Assembly (NCBI RefSeq): GCF_032999765.1
Contig: NZ_CP136051.1
Span: forward strand, 186,001-250,000
Length of the DNA: 64,000 bases
From: Imperialibacter roseus
GTDB taxonomy: Bacteria; Bacteroidota; Bacteroidia; Cytophagales; Cyclobacteriaceae
Reading direction: 5' to 3'
Positions within the stretch are counted from its first letter, which is position 1. Each line of letters opens with the position of its first letter. Position numbers and translations under genes: made by a program. Below the pieces are notes generated by a model that searched no databases, was not told where the DNA came from, and was given only the letters and a program-made list of their open reading frames with translations. Of the stretch, positions 8,831 through 16,621 are shown in pieces.

Positions 8831-11224
8831 ATGCGTCATCATCTTTTATTCTCGCTTCGCAGCCTTTGGAGGTTTCGCTCCACTGCTTTTCTGCAAATCC
8901 TTGGTTTTGTAGTTGGCCTGGGTGCCCTGATACCCGTGCTGATGGTATTGTACTACCATATGCGCTTTGATAAGTTTCACGACAAGGCCGACAGGATTGT
9001 CAGGGTAAGCACCCGGGTGAGCCTGCCGGAATCAACCTCGATTTATGCCGCCACTTCCAAGTCGCTGGCGCCGCTGTTGAAAGAGCAAATGGCCGATGTG
9101 GAAGAGGTAGTCAGGTACCGATACATGCCCGCTTCCGTTACCCTGGGCGACCAAAACCTGGGGCAGAGCTACCCGCTTTTTGCTGACCAGGGCTTTTTTG
9201 ATGTGTTTTCTGCGCAGGTTGTTGCCGGAGATATTGCAACAGCACTGCAAACGCCTGATGGATTGGTGATCAACCAAACAACGGCTGTAAGATTTTTTGG
9301 AGAGGACGACCCCATCGGACAGACAGTATCTCTTGAAACACCAGCCGGTAGCTTTTCGGCACAGGTAAAAGCTGTTATCAGGGACTACCCCGAAAATGTG
9401 TCTTTTACTTTCGACATGGCCACAAGCTATTCGCATGTCGAAAATGCCATGCGAGACAACCTCGGTGCTCTGGTGCCCGGCAATTTTACCTACCTGCTGA
9501 TGAAGGCGAGAATTGATGAAGCCAGGCTTGCCGGGGAATTTGCTGCCATTACAGAAGAACATTTTCCAGAAGGAATGAGAGATGTAATGAGCCTGCTTCC
9601 GGTGGCCTTCACTGAAGTTCACTATACCAATGGCCACCAATTTGACTCCGGGAGAAAAGGAAGCAAGCTCAACGACCTGGCCCTGGGCGTGCTGGCGGTC
9701 TTTCTGCTGCTGGTGAGCATTGCCAACTATGTGAACCTGGCCACCGCCTTGCTGATGAGGCGATCCAAAGAGCTGGCCATTCGCAAAATCATTGGGGAGC
9801 CTGTTGGTCAGCAGTATGGTCAGCTGCTTGTAGAATCTGTTTGCATGCTGTCGCTGGTCATCCTTTTGATCAATATCCTCACGTTCTTTCTGGTGCCTGA
9901 AATTGAAGCCATGCTCAACATCACTTTGAGAACCGGACTCTTCACAGGCGTCAGCTACTACCTGTTCACTTTCTTTTTTGGTCTCGCCGTGGCAGGTGTT
10001 TCGAGCATTGTTCCGTTTTGGCTAGTGTCCAGCACAATTTCTGTCACCAACCTGAAGGGAGCAGCAGCTGGTCGCTCAAAATTGAGTCTTCGTTATGGTC
10101 TCCTGGGGCTTCAACTGATCGTTTCTGTACTTTTTGCAGTGATTGCCCTTGGCATGGATGAACAATTGCGGTTCATCAAAAATAAAGACCTTGGTTTCGA
10201 CAAAGAACAGGTGGTAACGATGAGCATCACCGATCCTCAGGTAAATGCGAAGGCCGACGCCATCAAGCAGGCTTTTCTGCAGCAGTCGTATGTTAGCGCA
10301 GCTTCTATATCGCTCACTCCCATTACCGGCGACCATGTGCGGGCGCAGTTCAGGCTTGGAGCCGATAGCACCGGAGCCACCCCTATGATGAATGCCAACT
10401 ATGTTGATGTGGATTTTGACGAGGTGTATGAGGTAAAGCTCGTGGCCGGGCGGTTTTTCTCCAAAGAGTTCGCCTCTGACATCGGCCGGGCGTTTGTGCT
10501 CAACAAAAAAGCCGTTGAGGCGTTCGGTTTTCAGTCTCCCCAGGCTGCCGTTGGCCAAACACTCTCCAAAGTGCTTGCTGACTCTCTGAACACAGGCACC
10601 ATCATAGGGGTAATGGAAGACTATCACTTTCAGTCGCTTTACCAGGAGCTGGAGCCTATGATTTGGCAAATTGTGCCTGCATCTTCCCGCAACTTGCTTG
10701 CCGTGAAGCTGGAAAATGGCGATGTGGAGGAGCAAAAGAAAAAGCTAAGAGCCGTGTTGAGTGACCTTGGTGTTACGCAGGAGATCGAATTCACCTCGCT
10801 CACTGACGCCCTCGACATGGCCTACAGAGAAGACGACCGACTCTCTTTTTTCATCCGTGTCTCAGCTGGTGTCATTGTGCTTATTGCTTTGCTGGGAGTT
10901 TTTGGGCTGGCAGCGTTTATTTTGGAAACAAGGAGGAAGGAAATGGGTATCCGAAAGCTACTCGGGGCAGAATTGTGGCACATCATGGCCCAAATGGGGC
11001 GTCCGTTTGCCGGGGTATTGGCCGTTGGCCTTATGGTGGGTGCCCCTGTTTCGTATTATTTTTTGGGCAACTGGCTCAACTCATTTGCCTTTCATGTAAG
11101 CGCCTCCTGGTGGTATGTGCCAGCAGCTGCGATATTGATCGGTGCACTTATGGCAACATCAGTATATCGGCAGGTAACCAAAGCCGCAGCTACCAATCCG
11201 GCGGAAGTGCTGCGGGAAGAATAA
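8831..11224 (+). CDS. FtsX/MacB-family ABC transporter permease
   Basis: Inner membrane permease of the MacB/FtsX (type VII ABC) class, which couple cytoplasmic ATP hydrolysis to work on periplasmic substrates such as lipoproteins or antimicrobials. 797 residues in two halves. Each half has one leading membrane helix, a periplasmic MacB-type domain and three further helices with an FtsX signature (first half RRSKELAIRKIIGEP near residue 315; second half ETRRKEMGIRKLLGAEL near residue 700). The protein is the long double-module form common in Bacteroidota, and no ATPase gene is adjacent, also common there. It is preceded by two tandem palindromes that probably control it. The substrate cannot be told. 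It converges on the next gene with 6 bp between stops. Confidence 0.88.
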   Translation: MRHHLLFSLRSLWRFRSTAFLQILGFVVGLGALIPVLMVLYYHMRFDKFHDKADRIVRVSTRVSLPESTSIYAATSKSLAPLLKEQMADVEEVVRYRYMPASVTLGDQNLGQSYPLFADQGFFDVFSAQVVAGDIATALQTPDGLVINQTTAVRFFGEDDPIGQTVSLETPAGSFSAQVKAVIRDYPENVSFTFDMATSYSHVENAMRDNLGALVPGNFTYLLMKARIDEARLAGEFAAITEEHFPEGMRDVMSLLPVAFTEVHYTNGHQFDSGRKGSKLNDLALGVLAVFLLLVSIANYVNLATALLMRRSKELAIRKIIGEPVGQQYGQLLVESVCMLSLVILLINILTFFLVPEIEAMLNITLRTGLFTGVSYYLFTFFFGLAVAGVSSIVPFWLVSSTISVTNLKGAAAGRSKLSLRYGLLGLQLIVSVLFAVIALGMDEQLRFIKNKDLGFDKEQVVTMSITDPQVNAKADAIKQAFLQQSYVSAASISLTPITGDHVRAQFRLGADSTGATPMMNANYVDVDFDEVYEVKLVAGRFFSKEFASDIGRAFVLNKKAVEAFGFQSPQAAVGQTLSKVLADSLNTGTIIGVMEDYHFQSLYQELEPMIWQIVPASSRNLLAVKLENGDVEEQKKKLRAVLSDLGVTQEIEFTSLTDALDMAYREDDRLSFFIRVSAGVIVLIALLGVFGLAAFILETRRKEMGIRKLLGAELWHIMAQMGRPFAGVLAVGLMVGAPVSYYFLGNWLNSFAFHVSASWWYVPAAAILIGALMATSVYRQVTKAAATNPAEVLREE

Positions 11225-11230
11225 AAGCGC

Positions 11231-11701
11231 TTAGTTGTCGTTGAACTGCGCCTTGATAGAATTCAACGCTTTGGTGAGGGAGTCTACCTGAGGCGGGAAC
11301 TCGTTCCAGACAAAAGAGATGGAATTTTCAATGCCTCCCGATTTGATGCCCAGCCAGTAGTCGCAACCATCGTAGCAGCGGGCGCAGGATTCCAATTCCA
11401 GCACAGCGAATTCCTGAAGCGACACCAGACCGATCAGGTTTTCCCAGCCCTTTTGGGTAAACGCCTGTTCAATGATTTCTGTTTTTGGATCGCCAGCTCC
11501 CCAGGTGGTTCTCTTGTAGATGAGCTTATTGGGTGTTACAGCCAGGGAGTCCAAACATACGCCCGCACAAAGCCCACACGAAATGCCTGTTTTAATGTAC
11601 TCACTTTCCGACTTTAGCTTCACAGAAAGAAGTTCTTCGTCCTCACTACCGCAGGCGATCAGGAGAATGCATGTGGCAACAAAAAGCAGAATGGCTCTCA
11701 T
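11231..11701 (-). CDS. Hypothetical cysteine-rich lipoprotein
   Basis: 156 residues with a clear lipoprotein signal (LLIAC, Cys17). I do not recognise the family. The mature part has two cysteine clusters: SCGLCAGVCLDS near residues 41-52 and CARCYDGCDYW near residues 106-116. Six cysteines in a small exported protein suggest disulphides or metal binding. It ends with the region SLTKALNSIKAQF. It lies tail-to-tail with the permease and upstream (in its own direction) of nothing obvious; 51 bp separate it from the methyltransferase gene, which is transcribed the same way and could be in the same transcript. Confidence 0.75.
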   Translation of the reverse strand: MRAILLFVATCILLIACGSEDEELLSVKLKSESEYIKTGISCGLCAGVCLDSLAVTPNKLIYKRTTWGAGDPKTEIIEQAFTQKGWENLIGLVSLQEFAVLELESCARCYDGCDYWLGIKSGGIENSISFVWNEFPPQVDSLTKALNSIKAQFNDN

Positions 11702-11752
11702 AAGTTTGACTGTTTGGGTAGAAGACCCTTGATCAAAAGAGAAAGTTGTAAC

Positions 11753-12676
11753 TCAGTGGTTGGGCTTTTTGCCAGAAACCAAATACATCAGCGCTCCGCC
11801 TGCAGAATGGAAGTCGTTGTTTTTGAGGGCTTCAAAGATCCTTTCTGAGTGGCCTTCGTATTTTTGATGGTACTCGTCGTAAAAGGACAGGTATTTATCA
11901 CCGAACGCCTCAAAGTAAAAGAGATCCGAATTGTTCATGGCGTCGCCGGCGTTGCCTTTTTTCCAATGCTTGGTAGTGGCCATCTGCTCCTGCGTGTCGT
12001 AGGGGGGCACCATCACAATGGCCTTGTCGGACAAGCGAACGTCTATTTTTTCAAAGCCCTGCTTCGACAGCATGCCGGGCAGCAGGTCGCCAAGAGAGTT
12101 GTCGCCAAAGCCAAGTCTTTTCTTTCCCTGCTCCACAATCAGGGCGTACTTCACATGGTCAATCATCTCGTCGATTGAGGTGTTTTCCGACTCGGAAGTT
12201 CTCAGCAGGCTTTGAATCCTGTTGTTAGGCTCCACACACAGAATAGTGCCTCCGGGCTTCAGCACCCTCTTCATTTCCTCCACCGCTTTGGTGGGGTTGC
12301 CTACGTGGATCAGCACCGTTTGGCAGGTGACAATATCAAAGGACGCATCCTCAAACGGAAGGTTCATGGCATCGCCCTGATAGAGTTCGAACCAGGCGGC
12401 CTGGTCTTTAAAAAACCGTTTGAGCTCCGCCGATCCTTTTGCCCAGGTGGGGTCTTTGTCCACTCCCACCACATAGGCAGGCTTGCCGAGGTAGGGAGTA
12501 ATGATCTTGCTCCAGTGGCACTGGCCACAGCCCACATCAAGCAGGGAGGTGTGTTTGCTCAGCTTGATTCTCTTGGCCATCAAATCGATAAAGCCCTTGT
12601 TCCACCAGAAATTCCGGTAGTCTGCAAATTGGTTTTCTGAATGAGGAGTTTTAATCGAGGACTCAGGCATTTTCAA
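11753..12676 (-). CDS. Class I SAM-dependent methyltransferase
   Basis: 307 residues, cytoplasmic. The Rossmann-type SAM-binding motif I is LLDVGCGQCHW (residues about 45-55), followed by an acidic residue ending strand 2 (VVGVDKDP), the motif GDAMNLPFEDASFDIVTC typical of Methyltransf_11 proteins, and EEMKRVLKPGGTILCVEPNN. The roughly 100 C-terminal residues after the fold are of unknown function. The substrate cannot be read from the sequence. The start at 12676 gives MKMPESS; no better start is seen. It is followed at 51 bp by the lipoprotein gene in the same direction. Confidence 0.85.
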   Translation of the reverse strand: MKMPESSIKTPHSENQFADYRNFWWNKGFIDLMAKRIKLSKHTSLLDVGCGQCHWSKIITPYLGKPAYVVGVDKDPTWAKGSAELKRFFKDQAAWFELYQGDAMNLPFEDASFDIVTCQTVLIHVGNPTKAVEEMKRVLKPGGTILCVEPNNRIQSLLRTSESENTSIDEMIDHVKYALIVEQGKKRLGFGDNSLGDLLPGMLSKQGFEKIDVRLSDKAIVMVPPYDTQEQMATTKHWKKGNAGDAMNNSDLFYFEAFGDKYLSFYDEYHQKYEGHSERIFEALKNNDFHSAGGALMYLVSGKKPNH

Positions 12677-12754
12677 CGATAATCTTTAAAGACTGATAAC
12701 TATTAAACAAGATGGCAGACCAACCTTGCCAGACTTTCTTAACAACAGACAATA

Positions 12755-12786
12755 AAAAAAGTGGTTCATTGTCTGAACCACTTTGT
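12755..12786 (-). terminator. Rho-independent terminator of the RRM gene
   Basis: 9-bp perfect stem AGTGGTTCA (12761-12769) and TGAACCACT (12775-12783) with a 5-nt loop. Read on the minus strand the stem is followed by a run of seven T (12754-12760 complement). It lies 29 bp past the RRM protein stop. Confidence 0.85.
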
Positions 12787-12812
12787 TAATTTCTTTAGGC
12801 GATTAATAGTTC

Positions 12813-13208
12813 TCAGTAATCAGAGTCACGGTTGCCACGGCCATAGCCGCCTCCGCCACCACCACGGTTGAAGCCTCCGCCACCACCGCCACCACGGTTG
12901 TAGCCTCCGCCTCCGCCACCACCACGATTGAATCCGCCGCCACCGCCGCTTCTTCTTTCGCCTTCTGGTTTCGGCTCTGACTTATTCACCACTATAGCTC
13001 TTCCTTTTACTTCGGCGCCATTTAATTCTTTGATCGCTTTCTGAGCAGCCTCATCATCCGGCATCTCAACAAAACCAAACCCTTTGCTTCTACCCGTGAA
13101 TTTGTCTGTGATAATCTTTACAGAAGAAACCTCACCGTAGTCTTCGAAATAACCTTTTAATTCAGCCTCTTCAATACTGTAAGGGAGACTGCCAACGAAA
13201 ATATTCAT
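12813..13208 (-). CDS. RRM-domain RNA-binding protein with Gly-rich tail
   Basis: 131 residues. One RNA-recognition motif occupies residues 1-80 with RNP2 IFVGSLP (3-9) and RNP1 KGFGFVEM (42-49), including the aromatic residues that stack on RNA. Residues about 88-131 are a low-complexity tail of Gly runs broken by Phe-Asn-Arg, Tyr-Asn-Arg and Tyr-Gly-Arg, like eukaryotic RGG proteins. Such small RRM proteins are common in Bacteroidota and cyanobacteria; in cyanobacteria they are cold-induced, and in Bacteroidota they act as global RNA chaperones or post-transcriptional regulators. A strong terminator follows. The repeated GGTGGC-like codons make the DNA here look repetitive, but this is coding. 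Confidence 0.95.
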   Translation of the reverse strand: MNIFVGSLPYSIEEAELKGYFEDYGEVSSVKIITDKFTGRSKGFGFVEMPDDEAAQKAIKELNGAEVKGRAIVVNKSEPKPEGERRSGGGGGFNRGGGGGGGYNRGGGGGGGFNRGGGGGGYGRGNRDSDY

Positions 13209-13422
13209 GCCTTATTAGTTAAATAAATTTTTATAAATGTAGCGGATTTAAAACGAAATACTAGTTTTTTGAAAACTTAATCTAAGTGCATGTATTTTGA
13301 AAAAATTCACTTAGAGGAAAATAGGCTACAAAATCAACAATATGTTACGGCCTTGTTGCCACCGGCAGGAGTTGATTCACCTTAGCTTTAAGGTCTCCCA
13401 AAAACCGGAAATCAGGGGTTTT

Positions 13423-13872
13423 TCAGGCTTCCTTTAGTTTTTTTAAAGCAACGGCATTCATGCAATACCTCAGGCCTGAAGGGGCAGGGCCGTCAGGAAA
13501 CACATGGCCGAGGTGAGCGTCGCAGGTGTTGCAAACAGTTTCGATGCGGTACATCCCGTGGCTCTTATCGGCGATATAGGCGATGCTGTTTTCTTTCACA
13601 GGCTGAGTAAAAGACGGCCAGCCCGTGCCCGACTCAAACTTCTCAGCCGCATCGAACAGCAACGTGCCGCAGCAAACGCAGCCGTATTGGCCCGGCTCAA
13701 AAAGGCTGCACATGTCGGAGCTAAATGCCCGCTCTGTTCCTTTCAGCCGTGTTACCTGGTATTCCTCAGGCGTGAGCTTTGCCTTCCATTCGGCTTCCGT
13801 TAGTGTTACTTTTCTATCCGGTGCGGGGTTGCCATTTTTGGCGAAGCTTGTTATGTCTGTCCACTTGAGCAT
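13423..13872 (-). CDS. msrB: Peptide-methionine (R)-S-oxide reductase
   Basis: Repairs methionine-R-sulfoxide in oxidised proteins using thioredoxin. I take the start at 13872 (MLKWTDI), giving 149 residues, the family's usual length; an upstream in-frame ATG at 13962 would add 30 unconserved residues. Two CxxC zinc motifs are present (GCVCCG and CNTCDAHLGHVF), with the family signature ESGTGWPSF between them. The catalytic cysteine is in LRYCMNAVAL near the C-terminus. No signal peptide is seen with this start, so a cytoplasmic location is likely. A hairpin with AAAAACC/GGTTTTT arms (13400-13423) overlaps the stop and may serve as a weak terminator. Confidence 0.95.
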   Translation of the reverse strand: MLKWTDITSFAKNGNPAPDRKVTLTEAEWKAKLTPEEYQVTRLKGTERAFSSDMCSLFEPGQYGCVCCGTLLFDAAEKFESGTGWPSFTQPVKENSIAYIADKSHGMYRIETVCNTCDAHLGHVFPDGPAPSGLRYCMNAVALKKLKEA

Positions 13873-14084
13873 AGGAGGGTTCTTTTTGATGATTGAGTAA
13901 CAGCGTTTGAGGGAGAATAGTTTTGAAGGTAAAAAAGCAAATTTAAATTTAATGAATCCCAAGAGCTGTCCCCTGACAGCCCTTCTCCGAGCGCTTTCAG
14001 GAGACAGGCCCAGGCTGCTAACTCGAGAATCTTACCCTTCTTTCTCTTTTTCTCTGGCAAAGCATATACCCAAACTTGTATATT

Positions 14085-14092
14085 TACTTTTG
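14085..14092 (+). promoter_or_regulatory. Bacteroidota-type -7 promoter element before the Kelch gene
   Basis: TACTTTTG matches the TAnnTTTG -7 consensus of Bacteroidota primary sigma factor. The ATG follows 40 bp later. A TTG at the ideal -33 spacing is not present, so the call rests on the -7 box only. Confidence 0.35.
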
Positions 14093-14131
14093 AACCGTTG
14101 TCTGAAACGCTAAACAAAAATTTCCCTGGTT

Positions 14132-15100
14132 ATGAAAAAGACCCTTGCCTTTGTAGTAATAGTAGCACTTTCAATCACCTGCGCACTGGCGCAAAGCTGG
14201 CAAAAAGTGACACCAACTAATCAATGCACCAACCGCCACGAGAACTCACTCACCGCCATTGGCAACAAGCTGGTGCTGGTGGGAGGCAGGGGCGTGAAGC
14301 CCGTGGAGTCTTTTGATATAAAAACCAACACCTGGACGAAACATGTGGAGACGCCCCTGGAGATGAGCCATTTTCAGGCCATCAACTACAAAGGCGAAAT
14401 GTGGGTAATAGGAGCGTTTACGGGCGGCTACCCTCATGAGGTGCCCATTCCCGATGTATATATTTTTAACATCGAAAAGAATGAATGGCGCAAAGGTCCG
14501 TCGATCCCCGAAGACCGTCGCCGGGGTGCAGCGGGGGCTTTCGTGTACAAAAACAAGATTTACATTATTTGCGGAGAAACAGATGGCCACTGGGACGGCA
14601 CCAACGCCTGGTTTGATGAGTATGACCCAAAGACCGACAGATGGAGGAGGCTGGCCGATGCGCCTCATATCCGTGACCACGTGGGTGCGTCTGTGGTAGG
14701 CGACAAACTCTACCTGGCCGGGGGCCGTCGTTCGACAGCTAAAATCCAGCAGGTACTGAACCTCACAGAACCAGCAGTGGATGTGTATGACTTTAGAACA
14801 GGCAAATGGTCAACACTGAGCGAGGCGCAGAACCTGCCGACGAAAAGGGCAGGGGCTTCATCAGTGGTGTTGGGAAAAAAGGTGCTGATCATGGGGGGCG
14901 AAAGCGATGCTCAGGAAGAGTCGCATGCCAACGTGGAGGCTTTCAACACGCAAACCATGCAGTGGGAGATCCTGCCGATGCTCAACAAGGGTCGCCATGG
15001 CACTGGCGCTGTGAACGTAAAAGGCAAGGTCTACACCGTGGCCGGCTCCGGCAACCGTGGCGGTGGGCCCGAGCTGAATAGTATTGAGGTTTTTGAGTAG
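14132..15100 (+). CDS. Secreted Kelch-repeat beta-propeller protein
   Basis: 322 residues with a cleavable signal peptide (hydrophobic run ending ALAQS at residues 19-23). At least five Kelch-type blades are visible, each with a Gly-Gly pair and spaced Tyr/Trp: LVLVGGRG, MWVIGAFTGG, IYIICGETDG, LYLAGGRRS, VLIMGGESD and VYTVAGSGN. This is a galactose-oxidase-like or N-acetylneuraminate-epimerase-like propeller. No catalytic residues could be assigned, so binding, an epimerase role or a structural role remain possible. It converges on a sialidase-like gene at 15260, but a joint role in sialic acid use is only a guess. Confidence 0.85.
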   Translation: MKKTLAFVVIVALSITCALAQSWQKVTPTNQCTNRHENSLTAIGNKLVLVGGRGVKPVESFDIKTNTWTKHVETPLEMSHFQAINYKGEMWVIGAFTGGYPHEVPIPDVYIFNIEKNEWRKGPSIPEDRRRGAAGAFVYKNKIYIICGETDGHWDGTNAWFDEYDPKTDRWRRLADAPHIRDHVGASVVGDKLYLAGGRRSTAKIQQVLNLTEPAVDVYDFRTGKWSTLSEAQNLPTKRAGASSVVLGKKVLIMGGESDAQEESHANVEAFNTQTMQWEILPMLNKGRHGTGAVNVKGKVYTVAGSGNRGGGPELNSIEVFE

Positions 15101-15258
15101 AAAGATTAAAGAGGTTACTCTAGCCCCAGAGAAAATCGTAACCTCTTTAATCTTTAAGAACGATTGGTTACTGACTAAAGAGGTTACATCGGCAGGGGAG
15201 GAGAGAGTAACCTCTTTAGTTCAAGGCGTTACATCTGCAGGGACGCAAAAAGAACCTC
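15101..15258. repeat. Array of repeated hairpins between two convergent genes
   Basis: IR1: an 18-bp perfect inverted repeat, 15101-15118 and 15138-15155 (arm AAAGATTAAAGAGGTTAC). IR2: a 14-bp perfect inverted repeat, 15174-15187 and 15207-15220, sharing TAAAGAGGTTAC with IR1 at a 69-bp offset. A third, degenerate copy follows (about 15223-15264), with loop text ATCTGCAGGG resembling ATCGGCAGGG of IR2. Both intact loops are 19 nt. The array fills the space between the Kelch stop (15100) and the sialidase-like stop (15260), so it probably terminates transcription from both sides. Confidence 0.7.
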
Positions 15259-15259
15259 T

Positions 15260-16351
15260 TTAGTTTTTCACCAAAAAGCTCTTAAACGCAATCTTTTGGC
15301 GTTTCCAGGTGTAGGTAACGGCCACGGTGTCGCCGTACTGGATGATGGCGGGGTAGGAGAACTCCTCCTCTTCCGTGCCTTTGTCAATATCGACGATGGT
15401 GGGCCAGGTGAGGCCGTTGTCGGTAGAAACACCGAGCGATAGCGGAGACCGGGAGCCCCAGTTGCCCGAGGTGTTATTGAAGGCCAGGGCCAGCATGCCG
15501 CCGGGTAGCTTCACCACGTCGATGCCGCTGTTGGGGTTGGGCAGCGAGGTCTTGTACACCGGTGACCAGGTAACACCGCCGTCTTCAGAATCGCTGCGGC
15601 AGATGGCACCAGCCGAGCTCCTTAGCAACATGTGGACTTTGTCCGGAGCAGACTCCCATAGCGTGGGCTGGATGATGCCTTCGCCTTCAATGGCTGTTCT
15701 GTCCAGGGGTAGAAACTCCGATTTAGTCCATGTTTTTCCGTTGTCGGTGCTGCGGTCCACAAAGGCATCCCATACCTTGTTGGTTTCCTTGGAGGAGCCC
15801 GACAGCAGTGAGCCGTCTGCTAATGTGATGGGTTTGTTTCTTACCGGGCCCCGGCCTCCCTTGTCGCCTGCTACCAGTTCGGCAGGGGCTGACCAGGTGG
15901 CACCATTGTCGGTGGTGCGGATCCACCAGGTTTCCCAGTTGTCGATGGTTTTGCCTACTTTAAAATAGAGGATGATATCGCCGGAGGCTTCTTTGAAAAG
16001 CACAGGGTTCCAGTGGGCATCTTCACGAATTTTGGCCACCTCAACGGGTCTTGAGAAGTTGCCTGCGTTGCCTTTGGTGAGCCAAATGCCCACATCATCG
16101 TGCTTTTCGTGGGTGCCGCCAAACCAAGCTACGAGGAAGTTGCCGTCGTTGGTGCGAACGAGGGTGGAGGCGTGGGCCTGGGCGAAGTCACGGTCGTCGC
16201 CGAAAACGAAGTCGGAGGTGAGGGGCGTGACGGTGGGTTTGGGTTGTTGTCGCACCGTTTGTTTTGTTTTTGGCTTACAGGAGCCTATGAAGATCAAAAT
16301 TGTTATGATGATACTTGCAGTTTGAATGTTTTTATTAAAAATTATGCTCAT
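15260..16351 (-). CDS. Sialidase-like (BNR/Asp-box) lipoprotein
   Basis: 363 residues with lipobox FIGSC (Cys25). It has a six-bladed-propeller look with four Asp-box motifs of the S/T-x-D-x-G-x-T-W type: TTDNGATW, STDNGKTW, SEDGGVTW and STDNGLTW. Early in the mature protein is HASTLVRTNDGNFLVAWFGG, and an ARG-like SSAGAICRS segment is in the middle, as in BNR_2 proteins annotated as exo-alpha-sialidase. Genuine sialidases need an arginine triad, Tyr/Glu pair and Asp, which I cannot confirm; related proteins also include glycoside hydrolases acting on other sugars. Exported and lipid-anchored. Neighbours do not settle the substrate. Confidence 0.82.
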   Translation of the reverse strand: MSIIFNKNIQTASIIITILIFIGSCKPKTKQTVRQQPKPTVTPLTSDFVFGDDRDFAQAHASTLVRTNDGNFLVAWFGGTHEKHDDVGIWLTKGNAGNFSRPVEVAKIREDAHWNPVLFKEASGDIILYFKVGKTIDNWETWWIRTTDNGATWSAPAELVAGDKGGRGPVRNKPITLADGSLLSGSSKETNKVWDAFVDRSTDNGKTWTKSEFLPLDRTAIEGEGIIQPTLWESAPDKVHMLLRSSAGAICRSDSEDGGVTWSPVYKTSLPNPNSGIDVVKLPGGMLALAFNNTSGNWGSRSPLSLGVSTDNGLTWPTIVDIDKGTEEEEFSYPAIIQYGDTVAVTYTWKRQKIAFKSFLVKN

Positions 16352-16435
16352 AAGGTTCGAATTAAGTTGCGGCCATCTGGATTAGCTTTGTGCTATAAAA
16401 TAGCCTCGGTTGTCGAAAGTTGCTTTTCGTCCTCA

Positions 16436-16612
16436 AGCCGGACGGGCTGTTACTTTTTCTTGACAAAAAGTAACCAAAAGTCAACGAAAAATTAACGCAC
16501 TGGCCAATTACACGCACCCGGCCGCCATTTTTCGCCCTCCCTCCTGGTTGGGCGCTGCTCGAATCAGAAACCTCGCTAATAAAAAGATGGCATTAACGGG
16601 GTATCGAATTCT
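16436..16612. repeat. Palindromic intergenic element of a kind common in Bacteroidota
   Basis: The 270-bp gap between the sialidase-like and sugar dehydrogenase genes holds GTTACTTTTT (16449-16458) and its exact complement AAAAAGTAAC (16465-16474), a 10-bp stem with a 6-nt loop, followed by CAAAAGTCAACG. Similar GTTACTTTTT..AAAAAGTAAC segments recur between genes in many Bacteroidota genomes to my knowledge. A GC-rich block follows (16517-16570). No gene is seen here. The outer limits given are approximate. Confidence 0.5.
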
Positions 16613-16621
16613 AAATTAGGA

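Noticed and set aside
12830-12960. Repetitive DNA that could be read as a tandem or CRISPR-like array
   Set aside because: It is the Gly-rich tail of the RRM protein; repeats follow codon phase and have no spacers.
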